Origin: Candidatus Zixiibacteriota bacterium
GTDB lineage: Bacteria; Zixibacteria; MSB-5A5; SM1-73
DNA: 20,156 bases
Direction of reading: 5' to 3'
Assembly (NCBI GenBank): GCA_020341875.1
Contig: CP070839.1
Coordinates: 1,507,711 to 1,527,866, forward strand
The position numbers were made by a program, and so were the translations under genes. The notes under the pieces were generated by a model, which saw only the letters and a list, made by a program, of their open reading frames with translations, ran no database searches and was not told the origin of the DNA. This document shows positions 1-7,807 of the stretch, piece after piece; position 1 is the stretch's first letter, and each line of letters begins with the position of its first letter.

Positions 1-285
1 ACTCAGACTGCAGTATTTCGTCGGATTGGTGCGCGTCCAGGCCAAGGGGGTGACAAAGCCGGCCAGAGAATCCTCCCATTGTGTCTGATCGTGCGTGACC
101 AGAATAGGAAAGTGGATCTGCCACGGGCCGGAGCCTGGAGTCTGTTCGCAGTCAAAGCAGGTTACGTTCAAAGTGTCACAGTTGCCTCGGTCATCAGTGT
201 CCTCAGGACATTGTGCCCAGGAGAACGTACCGAGTAACAGGATTGAAAGTGCCAGGACAATTGAGGCAAAGAATTGCTTCTTCAT
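1..285 (-). CDS. Secreted protein of unknown function, 5' part only
   Basis: The first 95 codons are in the window; the rest lies beyond base 1. The ATG at 285 has the site AAAGGAG about 6 bases upstream. The N-terminus is a standard Sec signal peptide: MKKQ, a hydrophobic stretch ending LLLG, then a likely cut in FSWA-Q near residue 25. The mature start is rich in Asp and Cys (CPEDTD, GNCDT, CFDC) and continues into a hydrophobic strand IHFPILVTH. The pattern recalls a family of secreted proteins I associate with uncultivated candidate phyla, but I cannot name it and assign no function. It has its own promoter and an unusually long leader, so it is transcribed apart from the Ig-like lipoprotein gene that precedes it on the same strand. 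Confidence 0.8.
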   Translation of the reverse strand, partial: MKKQFFASIVLALSILLLGTFSWAQCPEDTDDRGNCDTLNVTCFDCEQTPGSGPWQIHFPILVTHDQTQWEDSLAGFVTPLAWTRTNPTKYCSLS

Positions 286-675
286 CTTTCAACTCCTTTG
301 GTAAGGGTTTCTGGTTTGCGTTTCTGTGGATAGCCCCCGAAAAGCTTAAATCTGGTTATCACCTCCCCAGATAGACGATCAAGAGATTTGCGTTTGTGTA
401 GTTCCGATTTGTCTGCTTCATGCGGTGCCGCGCCCCAAAAAAGGCGATCAAAACCGGTGGAAGAGGGACTCTGTTCAGCCGCTGCAGTACTGGATTACTG
501 CTATTAAGAACCTACGTACACCGGCCCTTCCGATTGACCGTCCCCGCAGCAATGAAGTCGCTTGTGTCTTCGAACAGCTCCCATACTCCCGCCGCGCGTT
601 GCATCCTTCACAGGTCACGATAAACTGCGCAGCCGGTTATGGCGTTTTAACACTAGGTCTATCGCTCACACAACT
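286..675 (-). promoter_or_regulatory. Long untranslated leader, possible structured RNA
   Basis: About 390 bases separate the predicted transcription start near 675 from the ATG at 285. No convincing gene fills this stretch. The longest minus-strand frame with a ribosome site starts at an ATG near 603 and stops after 30 codons. Several short inverted repeats are visible, including GCAGTA/TACTGC and CGATA/TATCG on the minus strand. I could not match it to a known riboswitch class. Both plus-strand reading frames of 67 and 85 codons here look like chance. Confidence 0.4.
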
Positions 676-681
676 AGTCTA

Positions 682-709
682 AATGTAAGATAAATATGCT
701 TTTTGTCAA
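682..709 (-). promoter_or_regulatory. Sigma-70-type promoter for the secreted protein
   Basis: On the minus strand a perfect -35 box TTGACA (704-709) is followed after 16 bases by TACATT (682-687), four of six matches to TATAAT. It begins directly after the T-run of the terminator of the preceding gene, which supports a new transcription unit. Confidence 0.6.
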
Positions 710-713
710 GTAT

Positions 714-756
714 AAAAAAAGACCACCTTTGTCGGTTATTGAATCCGGCGACAAAG
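714..756 (-). terminator. Rho-independent terminator after the Ig-like lipoprotein gene
   Basis: Read on the minus strand, arms CTTTGTCG (749-756) and CGACAAAG (727-734) form a perfect 8-bp stem with a 14-base loop. A few bases further comes an unbroken run of seven T (714-720). It lies about 60 bases downstream of the stop at 819 and ends the 819-4298 unit. Confidence 0.75.
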
Positions 757-818
757 AGTCCACGGGGCAACCATATCTTTAACGCCTGGAGTCGGTTAGG
801 CGGACGACATCCGGCCGG

Positions 819-2549
819 TTATTGGAACTTGAGTCTCAGCCCTTCGGTTTCCCAACGGGAGCGGACATGAATCGTGTCGGCGTACACAACGAAAGGCTCC
901 AGAGGAGAGAAGGGCTCCGGTTGCCCCAAAGAGAGATTCCTGTCTCCGTTCAGATCAAGATAACCTGCCAGGAAGTATTTTCCGGGAAGCACTCTTTCAA
1001 ATACAAAAGGCCCGGGCCCTGGTAGGGCGATCTCGTACCAGAGCTCACCTTTCTCCGGATGCCAGAGGGTTAGAACGACGGTGGTCGACTCCTCCATTTC
1101 AGTGGTCCCGACTTCGCCTGAAACTGAGCCTAAGATTCCCTCATCTAACGTGACGAAACTTGCGGCAAAGGAAGAATCTATAGCGGAGGCATCTCCGAAG
1201 GAATCGCGGATCATCTCACCTCTCAGCCTGATTGAATATTCCATCTCTCCGGCAAGAGGGGAGAGGGGAGTGAAGGTAAAGGTGGTCAGATTCAGCCACT
1301 CACCTTCCCCATCCACGCTGATCTTATTGGAATCCACCAGGGAGAAAGCGATTTCCGTCGTTTGCTGCTCGGGCGGCTCGTTGAAAACCAGCTTTATTTT
1401 CGAATCAAGGGGCACACCCTCCTCTCGATCTTTGGGCGAAAGGGCGACCAGGTTGGGACCGGTTGTATCCGCGATTTCCGATCCGTCAAACAGACAGGCA
1501 TTCGAGGAGGTGTCCACAGGATTCCCGGCTCTGTCCGTCACCCTGGCGACCTTCAGATCATATTTCTCCCGGGGACTCATCCGGTCTGTGAGAAGAAAGA
1601 CCCTTCGGGTCTCCGTGTCCCCAAAGAAAACCGACAGGACCCTCAGAGGTTTTCGGGTTGAGACGGAAAGAATCTCATAGTTGGTCGAGTCCAGCGAAGT
1701 TCGCGCGTCCAACTCTTCGTCGAATTCGAGGCTGAGCAGGCGGTCGTTCAAGGTGCGACAATTGAGCAGGCCGGGCCCGCCTTTGTCCTTCGTGTCGAGC
1801 ACGAGGTCCACATTCGTTCTCGAAATCTGCCTTTCGGTAAGCTCAACGTCGCGGGTGGTAACGCCGATAGCCTCCGTTTCCCACTCCCAGAGCAGATCTC
1901 GATTCACATCCTGGACTGCAAAAAGTCTGTAGCCTCCCAGGCTCAGATTCTTAAGCGTGTATTTGCCCTCCTCGTCGGTCTGCGTAACGTAGTCAGGCTT
2001 CTCTTCTTCCGGGTCGATGCCGGCTCTGTCGTCTCCAAGAACGTAGGCCCAGACGCTCGCGCCCAATTCCTTGTCGAGTCCGACCTGCTGCCGCGCCCAT
2101 ACCTGACCTGATATGCTGCCATAATCCAGCTCGCTCCCGGTGGAGAAAGCGAAGCTATACGATTTTACCAATCTGTTCCGTCTCAGATCCTGAGCATCGG
2201 TGCCAATGGATATGACGTAGGTTCTGTCGGGCAGGAGCGGTTCCTGAGGAGTCAGAAGCAGCCTCTTTCTCCGCCAACCGGATTCGAATGGCTCCTTGGG
2301 AAGGGGAGAGATGAATACAGACTCCTCAGTGATCTTGGCCAGCATCCTCTCGCTGAAGGTGATTTCAATCCTGGAACCTAGGTCGACCTGGGTGGAGCCG
2401 GGCTGGGGTGAGACCGAGACCACCTCCGGCGGAGTAGTGTCCTCCGGCCCCCCAGGCGGCATGCCCTCCTTGGCGCACTGAAAGATGAATGACAGAAACA
2501 CAAGGAGAACAAGAATCTGCGTTTTGCCTGGTTCCCTGGTCATTCTCAT
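819..2549 (-). CDS. Ig-like (Big_5/SbsA-type) lipoprotein
   Basis: A 576-residue exported protein. The N-terminus has a hydrophobic segment ending FLSFIFQC, with the probable lipid-modified Cys at residue 25; Gln before the Cys is unusual. It continues with PPGGPEDTTPP, the typical entry to a bacterial Ig-like domain in Bacteroidota-like groups. Visible parts in order: a first Ig-like domain (about 38-140), a carboxypeptidase-regulatory-like sandwich with DEEGKYTLKNL and DVNRD (about 146-240), a middle strand-rich segment, a second Ig-like domain starting DTTGPNLVALSP (about 365-460), and a C-terminal sandwich with the Ca-binding-like DLNGDRN. It is probably a surface or periplasmic structural protein; the exact role is unknown. 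The open frame reaches a TTG at 2600, but ATG 2549 (or 2543) gives a compact signal peptide. No clear ribosome site supports any of the three. It follows the TPR gene after 69 bases. Confidence 0.8.
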   Translation of the reverse strand: MRMTREPGKTQILVLLVFLSFIFQCAKEGMPPGGPEDTTPPEVVSVSPQPGSTQVDLGSRIEITFSERMLAKITEESVFISPLPKEPFESGWRRKRLLLTPQEPLLPDRTYVISIGTDAQDLRRNRLVKSYSFAFSTGSELDYGSISGQVWARQQVGLDKELGASVWAYVLGDDRAGIDPEEEKPDYVTQTDEEGKYTLKNLSLGGYRLFAVQDVNRDLLWEWETEAIGVTTRDVELTERQISRTNVDLVLDTKDKGGPGLLNCRTLNDRLLSLEFDEELDARTSLDSTNYEILSVSTRKPLRVLSVFFGDTETRRVFLLTDRMSPREKYDLKVARVTDRAGNPVDTSSNACLFDGSEIADTTGPNLVALSPKDREEGVPLDSKIKLVFNEPPEQQTTEIAFSLVDSNKISVDGEGEWLNLTTFTFTPLSPLAGEMEYSIRLRGEMIRDSFGDASAIDSSFAASFVTLDEGILGSVSGEVGTTEMEESTTVVLTLWHPEKGELWYEIALPGPGPFVFERVLPGKYFLAGYLDLNGDRNLSLGQPEPFSPLEPFVVYADTIHVRSRWETEGLRLKFQ

Positions 2550-2618
2550 GTAACAGCCGAAATTAAGGAATGGCTTCTCCCGCAGGTGTGGCGAAGCCAA
2601 ACCGAAAAACGAAGCGGG

Positions 2619-4298
2619 TCACTTGGCGCGCTGGACTTTCTCCTTCAGCTTCTCATTGTCCTGGTCTAGTTGAAGCGCTTGCTCCCATGCATCTTTGGCT
2701 TTCTGAGTCTCACCTAAGGTGTCGTATATGTCCCCCAGGTGCTCATGGATGATGGGATCGTCGCCTGTCACCTCCAGCGCTTTCTTGATCTGTATCTCTG
2801 CCTCCTTCAACTCTCCCAAACGGTACAGCACCCAGGCGTAGCTGTCCAGGTATGCGCCATTTTCCGGTTCATACGCTAAAGCCTTCCGGATCATCTCCAA
2901 GGATTCTTCCAGCCTGATGCCCTTGTCGGCCAGCATATAGCCGAGATAATTCAACGCGTTGGCGTGGGTGCTGTCGATTCTGAGAAGGCGCTCGAAAGTG
3001 GCGACACCGCGGTCAAAATCTCCGCTCCGCTCGTACGCTGAACCCAGAGCGAAAAGTATACGGGTGTCGTGAGGATTCTTGTCCGAGGCTTTTCTCAACA
3101 CCACCAGGGCAGAATCGAATTGCCCATCCTGAGCGTAAGCGCTCCCCAGGAGAAACCAGAGTCCGACCTTGTCGTTCACCTTCTCCAGCGCCTGTCTATA
3201 AACCTGGATGGCCTTTTTCGTGCTGTCCTGCCTGAGATAGATCAAGGCTAAGTTGATCCAACTGTCGGGCACAGAGTCTTCCCAGGAAACGGCTGCTTCG
3301 AATTCAGTCTTTGCCTTTTCCAGTTCCTCTCTCTGGAGAGCAATGCTCCCCAGAAGGAAGTGAACGCGAGCGTCGCCAGGATGAGATCGGATATACTCCA
3401 TGAACAGACTCTCCGCTCTGTCATAGTCCTCCAGGGAGAGATAGAGCACCCCCAACCTCTTTTGCGCCAGGGGATCGTCTGACGAATAGAACTCGGAACC
3501 TTCTGCCAGTTCCGTGGCCTTTTTCGGTTCTCCGGTTCGGAGATAGAGAGCGATTATTTTGTCCGTGAGGACCTGATCATGGGGCTTCAGCTCCAGAAGT
3601 CTTCGGAAGGAGAGTATGGCCTCCCCCAGGTCCCCTTTGGCCTCGTGGGTCTTGCCCAATCCCTCTAACGCCTTATCGTTGTGCGGGTCTAAGTCCAGCA
3701 CCTTCGTATACTCCGAGATAGCTTCGTCATACTGGCGATTCTGGTGCAGGAGGGCTGCCAATTGCAGGTGAATCCTGCCGGAAAACGGCTGCAGGGAAGC
3801 GAGCTTTGTCCAGTAGTGGATAGCCTTGCCCACATCCCGCTTCTGCTGCCACAGCATGGCCAGATACCAGAGGGAGTTCAAGTCGGTGGAGTCGAGCCCC
3901 ACAGCTTTGGTGTAGGCTTCTGTGGCGCTGTCGGCGGCACCTGTGGCCCGGTAGGAATCCCCCAGCAGCCGATAGACCTTGCCGTCCTTGGGTTCAATCT
4001 GGAGTGCCTCTCTCTTGGCGGCTTCGGCATCTTTCATCATCAGATAGGCCCGAGCCAGCGCATACCTTATCTCCGTGACGTCAGGCTCGAGCACCTTGGC
4101 CTTCTCGTATTCCTGGATGGCGGAGCTAAAGTCCTTGGAGAGTTCGTATAGGTCCCCGTTGACAAAATGCTCGAAGGCTTGTGGGTTCAGCTCGGTTGGA
4201 GATTTCTGTGCGTCCTGTGAAAAAGCGACGTTCCCCGGGCAGAGCAGCAGGCCTATCGGCAAAAGAATGGATAATCCGAGGGCAAAGAGTCTGAGCAT
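2619..4298 (-). CDS. Exported TPR-repeat protein
   Basis: A 559-residue protein with a signal peptide (MLRLFALG, hydrophobic to about residue 28, likely cut around VAFS-Q) followed almost entirely by tandem 34-residue TPR units, about 13-14 in number. Examples are the repeats around AIQEYEKAKVLEPD, AISEYTKVLDLDPH and AKDAWEQALQLDQD. The C-terminal block with ALNYLGYMLADKG, AYLDSYAWVLYRLGE and HEHLGDIYDTLG matches a widespread family of bacterial TPR lipoproteins and periplasmic proteins. It is probably a protein-protein scaffold in the periplasm; partners are unknown, though the Ig-like lipoprotein is co-transcribed. ATG 4298 was chosen because the signal peptide starts there and AGGG lies 8 bases upstream. 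The open frame extends to 4520, but that extension is unlike coding sequence and overlaps the divergent promoters. Confidence 0.85.
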   Translation of the reverse strand: MLRLFALGLSILLPIGLLLCPGNVAFSQDAQKSPTELNPQAFEHFVNGDLYELSKDFSSAIQEYEKAKVLEPDVTEIRYALARAYLMMKDAEAAKREALQIEPKDGKVYRLLGDSYRATGAADSATEAYTKAVGLDSTDLNSLWYLAMLWQQKRDVGKAIHYWTKLASLQPFSGRIHLQLAALLHQNRQYDEAISEYTKVLDLDPHNDKALEGLGKTHEAKGDLGEAILSFRRLLELKPHDQVLTDKIIALYLRTGEPKKATELAEGSEFYSSDDPLAQKRLGVLYLSLEDYDRAESLFMEYIRSHPGDARVHFLLGSIALQREELEKAKTEFEAAVSWEDSVPDSWINLALIYLRQDSTKKAIQVYRQALEKVNDKVGLWFLLGSAYAQDGQFDSALVVLRKASDKNPHDTRILFALGSAYERSGDFDRGVATFERLLRIDSTHANALNYLGYMLADKGIRLEESLEMIRKALAYEPENGAYLDSYAWVLYRLGELKEAEIQIKKALEVTGDDPIIHEHLGDIYDTLGETQKAKDAWEQALQLDQDNEKLKEKVQRAK

Positions 4299-4345
4299 AT
4301 GATGAACCCTTGCTCTGTGTCTTGCTGAAATACCAGTTTTGAGCA

Positions 4346-4374
4346 AATCTATCAATCTCTTGAGAAAAAGACAA
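4346..4374 (-). promoter_or_regulatory. Probable promoter of the TPR/Ig-like lipoprotein unit
   Basis: Minus-strand boxes TTGTCT (4369-4374) and TAGATT (4346-4351) are 17 bases apart, giving a start near 4339 and a leader of about 40 bases. Both boxes are moderate matches to the sigma-70 consensus. Confidence 0.4.
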
Positions 4375-4378
4375 GAGA
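4356..4378. promoter_or_regulatory. Inverted repeat overlapping the TPR promoter, possible operator
   Basis: Perfect 7-bp arms TCTCTTG (4356-4362) and CAAGAGA (4372-4378) flank a 9-base A/G-rich centre. The repeat covers the -35 box and most of the spacer of the leftward promoter, a place where a dimeric regulator could act. There is no T-run, so it is not a terminator. Confidence 0.35.
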
Positions 4379-4427
4379 AATATAACGCGCAACCGAGAGC
4401 GCCAGCAGTCTCCGGGTCACATTTTTC

Positions 4428-4456
4428 TTGACACACCCATTTATACATGTTAGGTT
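4428..4456 (+). promoter_or_regulatory. Probable promoter of the OPT transporter unit
   Basis: A perfect TTGACA (4428-4433), a 17-base spacer and TAGGTT (4451-4456) as a weak -10 box. It would give a leader of about 124 bases before the TTG start at 4587. It lies back to back with the leftward TPR promoter. Confidence 0.45.
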
Positions 4457-4586
4457 TAGCAGAAGTTTGCAGGAATGAATGATGATCCCTATCGGCTATG
4501 GATTGCGAGAACTGCCCCATCTTTTCCCTTCGGTCTTTCGACGTACTTCTGCCGAGGTTAATCCGTTCAAGTTGAGGAGGTGAAGC

Positions 4587-6557
4587 TTGGAGAACCAGGG
4601 AACCAAGAATTCAGAATCGAAGAATGAATTTCAGCCTTACGTAAGGCCGGACCAGAGCATGGCGGAGGTAACCCTGCAGGCGGTGGTGCTGGGCGTGATT
4701 CTCTCCGTCGTCTTTGGAGTGGCCAATGCCTATCTGGGTCTGAAGGTAGGAATGACCGTATCCGCTTCCATTCCTGCTGCGGTCATATCCATGGCCATTC
4801 TCCGCGGGGTTATGAAAAGGGGAACGGTGCTGGAAAACAACATCGTACAGACTCTGGGATCGACCGGTGAATCCCTGGCCGCTGGCGTGATCTTTACCAT
4901 ACCCGCGTTTTTCATCTGGAACCAGACAATTCCGAACTTTTCCCACGAGATATCCAACGCCGACATCGTCTTTCTTTCGCTTCTGGGAGGTGCACTGGGA
5001 ATACTATTCATGATTCCCCTGAGGAGATATCTGGTTCAACGTGAGCACGGTAAGCTGAGATTTCCCGAAGGGACCGCCTGCGCCGAGATAATCAAGGCAG
5101 GTGATGAGGGAGGGGGTAAGGCAAAGACGGTCTTTGCCGGTTTGGGATTATCCGCCCTTTACAAGATCCTGATGGGAGGATTCAGATTGTGGCCGGAGAT
5201 ACCCAACACCGACATCAAGTTCTTCAAGGGAGCCAACGTCGGGATAGACGCCACGCCGGCGCTGTTAGGCGTGGGATACATCATCGGTCCCAAAATATCC
5301 GCTCTAATGCTCGGAGGGGCGGTCTTGGGTTATCTGGGTATCGCTCCCCTGATCGCCTACATCGGCACCTACATACCCAACACCTTGATTCCTCCCGGAG
5401 ACATGCCCATTCCGGAGATGAGCCCGGGCGACCTCCGCAACTTCTACATAAAATATCTGGGAGTGGGCGCGGTGGCCCTGGGCGGATTTGTGAGCCTGGT
5501 CAAATCGCTGCCGGTAATCTTCCACTCGTTCGCAGTGGGCGCCAAGCAGATCCTCGGACAGAGAACCTCAGAGGAGGTTGCCAGATCCCGGCGGAGAACC
5601 GAAAGAGAGCTTCCCATGAAGACGGTGATCATAGGGTCGCTTCTGGTGATCCTGTTGATCTGGATCTATCCGGGAACCGAGCTTCACCTTATAGGTGCGG
5701 CCCTGGTGGTGATCTTCGGCTTTTTCTTTGTGGTGGTGGCAGCCAGGATAGTGGGAATCGTGGGAAGCTCCTCTTCCCCGGTATCCGGAATGACCATCGC
5801 CACCCTTCTGGTCACCAGCGTAATCCTGCTCGCCTTTGGAGTCTCCGGCTTCAGGGGAATGATCACAGTGATGTCCATCGGCACTGTGGTATGCATCGCG
5901 GTCTGCCTATCCGGGGACATTGCCCAGGACCTGAAGACCGGCTATCTCTTGGGGGCGACGCCCAGGCGGCAGCAGGTGATGGAATTCGTGGGGCTTCTGT
6001 TCCCCGCGTTGGTGATGGGCTTTACCGTGTATCTGCTGAGCAACGCTTTTGGATTCGTAAAGGATGCGGCTCACCCTTCACCGCTTTTGGCCCCGCAGGC
6101 CAACGTTATGGCGGTGATCGTGCAGGGGGTGATGACCGCAAATCTGCCCTGGGTTCCGATCATAGTGGGATGCATGTTGGCCGCTGCGATCGAGTTGGTC
6201 GGAATATCATCGCTTCCCTTTGCCATTGGTCTTTATCTCCCCCTGGCTCTTTCCACTCCGATCATGGCTGGGGGACTGATAGCGCTTATCGTAAGAAAGA
6301 TCTCAAGGGAAGAGGTCGTAAAGAAAAGAGAGGAGAAAGGAATACTGTTCGGTTCGGGATTGGTGGCGGGAGATGCACTGCTGGGCGTGGCCATCGCCTT
6401 TGTGATCATGCTTTCATCGGGCTACAAGACCTTCTACGACGCCCATGAAGAGCTGTCACTGACAGGCTCCTACGGTCCCTGGATATCTTTGATCGCCTTT
6501 GCCGGGATGTCCTATCTGCTCTTTCGATCGACCCGAATTAAGGAGACCAACAGGTAG
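4587..6557 (+). CDS. OPT-family oligopeptide transporter
   Basis: A 656-residue, very hydrophobic inner-membrane protein of the oligopeptide transporter (OPT) family. Family hallmarks are clear near the N-terminus: AYLGLKVGMTVSASIPAAV (about residues 48-66) and NNIVQTLGSTGESLAAGVIF (about 84-103). The segment PEGTACAEI follows near residue 168, and ALLGVGYIIGPKIS (about 225-238) lies before further membrane spans. I count about 14-16 potential membrane helices. Members take up peptides or metal-chelate complexes with protons; the substrate cannot be read from the sequence. The start is TTG, fixed by a strong ribosome site (GAGGAGG at 4574-4580, 6 bases upstream); no ATG lies in a comparable position. 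An aminopeptidase gene follows after 152 bases, which favours peptides as substrate. Confidence 0.92.
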   Translation: MENQGTKNSESKNEFQPYVRPDQSMAEVTLQAVVLGVILSVVFGVANAYLGLKVGMTVSASIPAAVISMAILRGVMKRGTVLENNIVQTLGSTGESLAAGVIFTIPAFFIWNQTIPNFSHEISNADIVFLSLLGGALGILFMIPLRRYLVQREHGKLRFPEGTACAEIIKAGDEGGGKAKTVFAGLGLSALYKILMGGFRLWPEIPNTDIKFFKGANVGIDATPALLGVGYIIGPKISALMLGGAVLGYLGIAPLIAYIGTYIPNTLIPPGDMPIPEMSPGDLRNFYIKYLGVGAVALGGFVSLVKSLPVIFHSFAVGAKQILGQRTSEEVARSRRRTERELPMKTVIIGSLLVILLIWIYPGTELHLIGAALVVIFGFFFVVVAARIVGIVGSSSSPVSGMTIATLLVTSVILLAFGVSGFRGMITVMSIGTVVCIAVCLSGDIAQDLKTGYLLGATPRRQQVMEFVGLLFPALVMGFTVYLLSNAFGFVKDAAHPSPLLAPQANVMAVIVQGVMTANLPWVPIIVGCMLAAAIELVGISSLPFAIGLYLPLALSTPIMAGGLIALIVRKISREEVVKKREEKGILFGSGLVAGDALLGVAIAFVIMLSSGYKTFYDAHEELSLTGSYGPWISLIAFAGMSYLLFRSTRIKETNR

Positions 6558-6709
6558 GAGAACCAAGGTTCGGTCCTGAGAGGAACTGAAGTTGGGCGAC
6601 CAGCGGGGCGCATGTTTCGTAAGAGTCTCAGATCTACGCAGTGTCGTTTGGTGTCTCGCGCTGCACAACTGCTCGAAACAGGCGAAGCCTGTCAGAGTTG
6701 GGAGGAGAA

Positions 6710-7657
6710 ATGGATAAGCTGTTTAAGGCAGCACAGGTTGCGATCAGCAACTGTCTGATGATCAAAAAAGGAGAGTCTGTTCTGGTGATAACCGACCAGC
6801 CTCTGAGAAAGATCGGTTACGCCTTCCGGGATGCAGCGGAAGAAGCAGCCACCGAGGCTATGCTTTTGGAAATCCTTCCCCGCTCCAGCAACGGCGAAGA
6901 GCCTCCGGGACCGGTGGCTAAGTTCATGAAGGATTTCGACGTTCTGATCATTCCCACCAGTAAGTCCATGTCTCATACCAATGCCCGAAGAGAGGCGTGT
7001 GAGGCGGGGGCCAGATGCGTGACCCTTCCCGGAATCCTGGAAGACACCATGGAGAGGACGCTAAACGCCGACTATCAGGAAATCGCCCGGCGAAGCACTA
7101 AGCTGGCTGAGATGGTGAACCGGGGAAAGATCGCCAGGGTGACCACACCTGCCGGAACGGACATCACCATGGGCCTGGAGGGCAGAGAATGCCATGCCGA
7201 TACAGGATTGGTGCACAATCCGGGTGATTTTTCCAACCTGCCCGCAGGTGAGGCGTACATCGCGCCAATGGAGGGGACGGCAAGCGGAGTTATGGTGGTG
7301 GACGGATCCATGGTGGGAAAGGTGAAAGAGCCGATCAGGATTGTGGTGAAGGATGGATTCGCCACCCAAATCACCGGAGGCAGCTCGGCTGAAGAATTGG
7401 AGAGGATGCTGGAGCCTTTCGGTCAGCCGGGGAGGAACGTCGCGGAACTGGGTATCGGGACCAACCACAAGGCCCGGATAGTGGGAAGCGTTCTTGAGGA
7501 CGAGAAGGTAATGGGGACGGTGCACATGGCTCTGGGGGACAACAAATCCATGGGTGGTAACGTGTCGGTTCAAAGTCACCTGGACGGAATCCTGTTGAAG
7601 CCTACCCTCTGGATCGATCAGGGAAAGATAATGGAGGATGGAGAGCTTAAGATATAG
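6710..7657 (+). CDS. M29-type (COG2309) leucyl aminopeptidase
   Basis: A 315-residue cytoplasmic protein without signal peptide. It resembles the short form of the thermophilic aminopeptidase family M29. The C-terminal half carries the probable metal ligands: Glu181 in AGEAYIAP, Glu246 in AELGIGTN, His272 in GTVHMALGDN, and His290/Asp292 in SHLDG. Their order matches the Glu, Glu, His, His-x-Asp set known for M29 enzymes, with a shorter gap between the two His; this assignment is by pattern only. It should remove N-terminal residues from short peptides, consistent with the upstream OPT transporter. ATG 6710 is preceded by GGAGGAG (6701-6707); the open frame extends to 6641 but has no ribosome site there. 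Spacing allows co-transcription with the transporter. Confidence 0.85.
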   Translation: MDKLFKAAQVAISNCLMIKKGESVLVITDQPLRKIGYAFRDAAEEAATEAMLLEILPRSSNGEEPPGPVAKFMKDFDVLIIPTSKSMSHTNARREACEAGARCVTLPGILEDTMERTLNADYQEIARRSTKLAEMVNRGKIARVTTPAGTDITMGLEGRECHADTGLVHNPGDFSNLPAGEAYIAPMEGTASGVMVVDGSMVGKVKEPIRIVVKDGFATQITGGSSAEELERMLEPFGQPGRNVAELGIGTNHKARIVGSVLEDEKVMGTVHMALGDNKSMGGNVSVQSHLDGILLKPTLWIDQGKIMEDGELKI

Positions 7658-7807
7658 ACATTTCTTGAGTTCACCGGGACCGAGCTGATATCATCCGGCA
7701 TTCGCGGGGCGACAGGCAGGGGAGAGGCAAACCGGCACAGGGAATGCCTTTCCAACATGACCGCTTGGGCCTGCGTAGCAAATAGGGCATTTGGAGGGAG
7801 ATTTCGG

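Noticed and set aside
286..675. Known riboswitch (cyclic di-GMP or cobalamin type) in the leader
   Set aside because: Only isolated short matches such as ACGCAAA were seen; the required conserved cores are absent.
425..682. 85-codon plus-strand frame in the long leader
   Set aside because: No ribosome site, no family resemblance, and promoter plus terminator evidence points to minus-strand transcription here.
1081..1680. 199-codon plus-strand frame
   Set aside because: Antisense to the Ig-like lipoprotein; Ser-rich with no recognisable motif and no ribosome site.
4299..4520. N-terminal extension of the TPR protein
   Set aside because: It would bury the signal peptide and overlap the divergent promoter region.
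5189..6448. 419-codon open frame on the plus strand within the OPT gene
   Set aside because: It overlaps the transporter in another frame, is rich in Arg, Gly, His and Ser, and shows no domain; the OPT motifs are unmistakable in the true frame.
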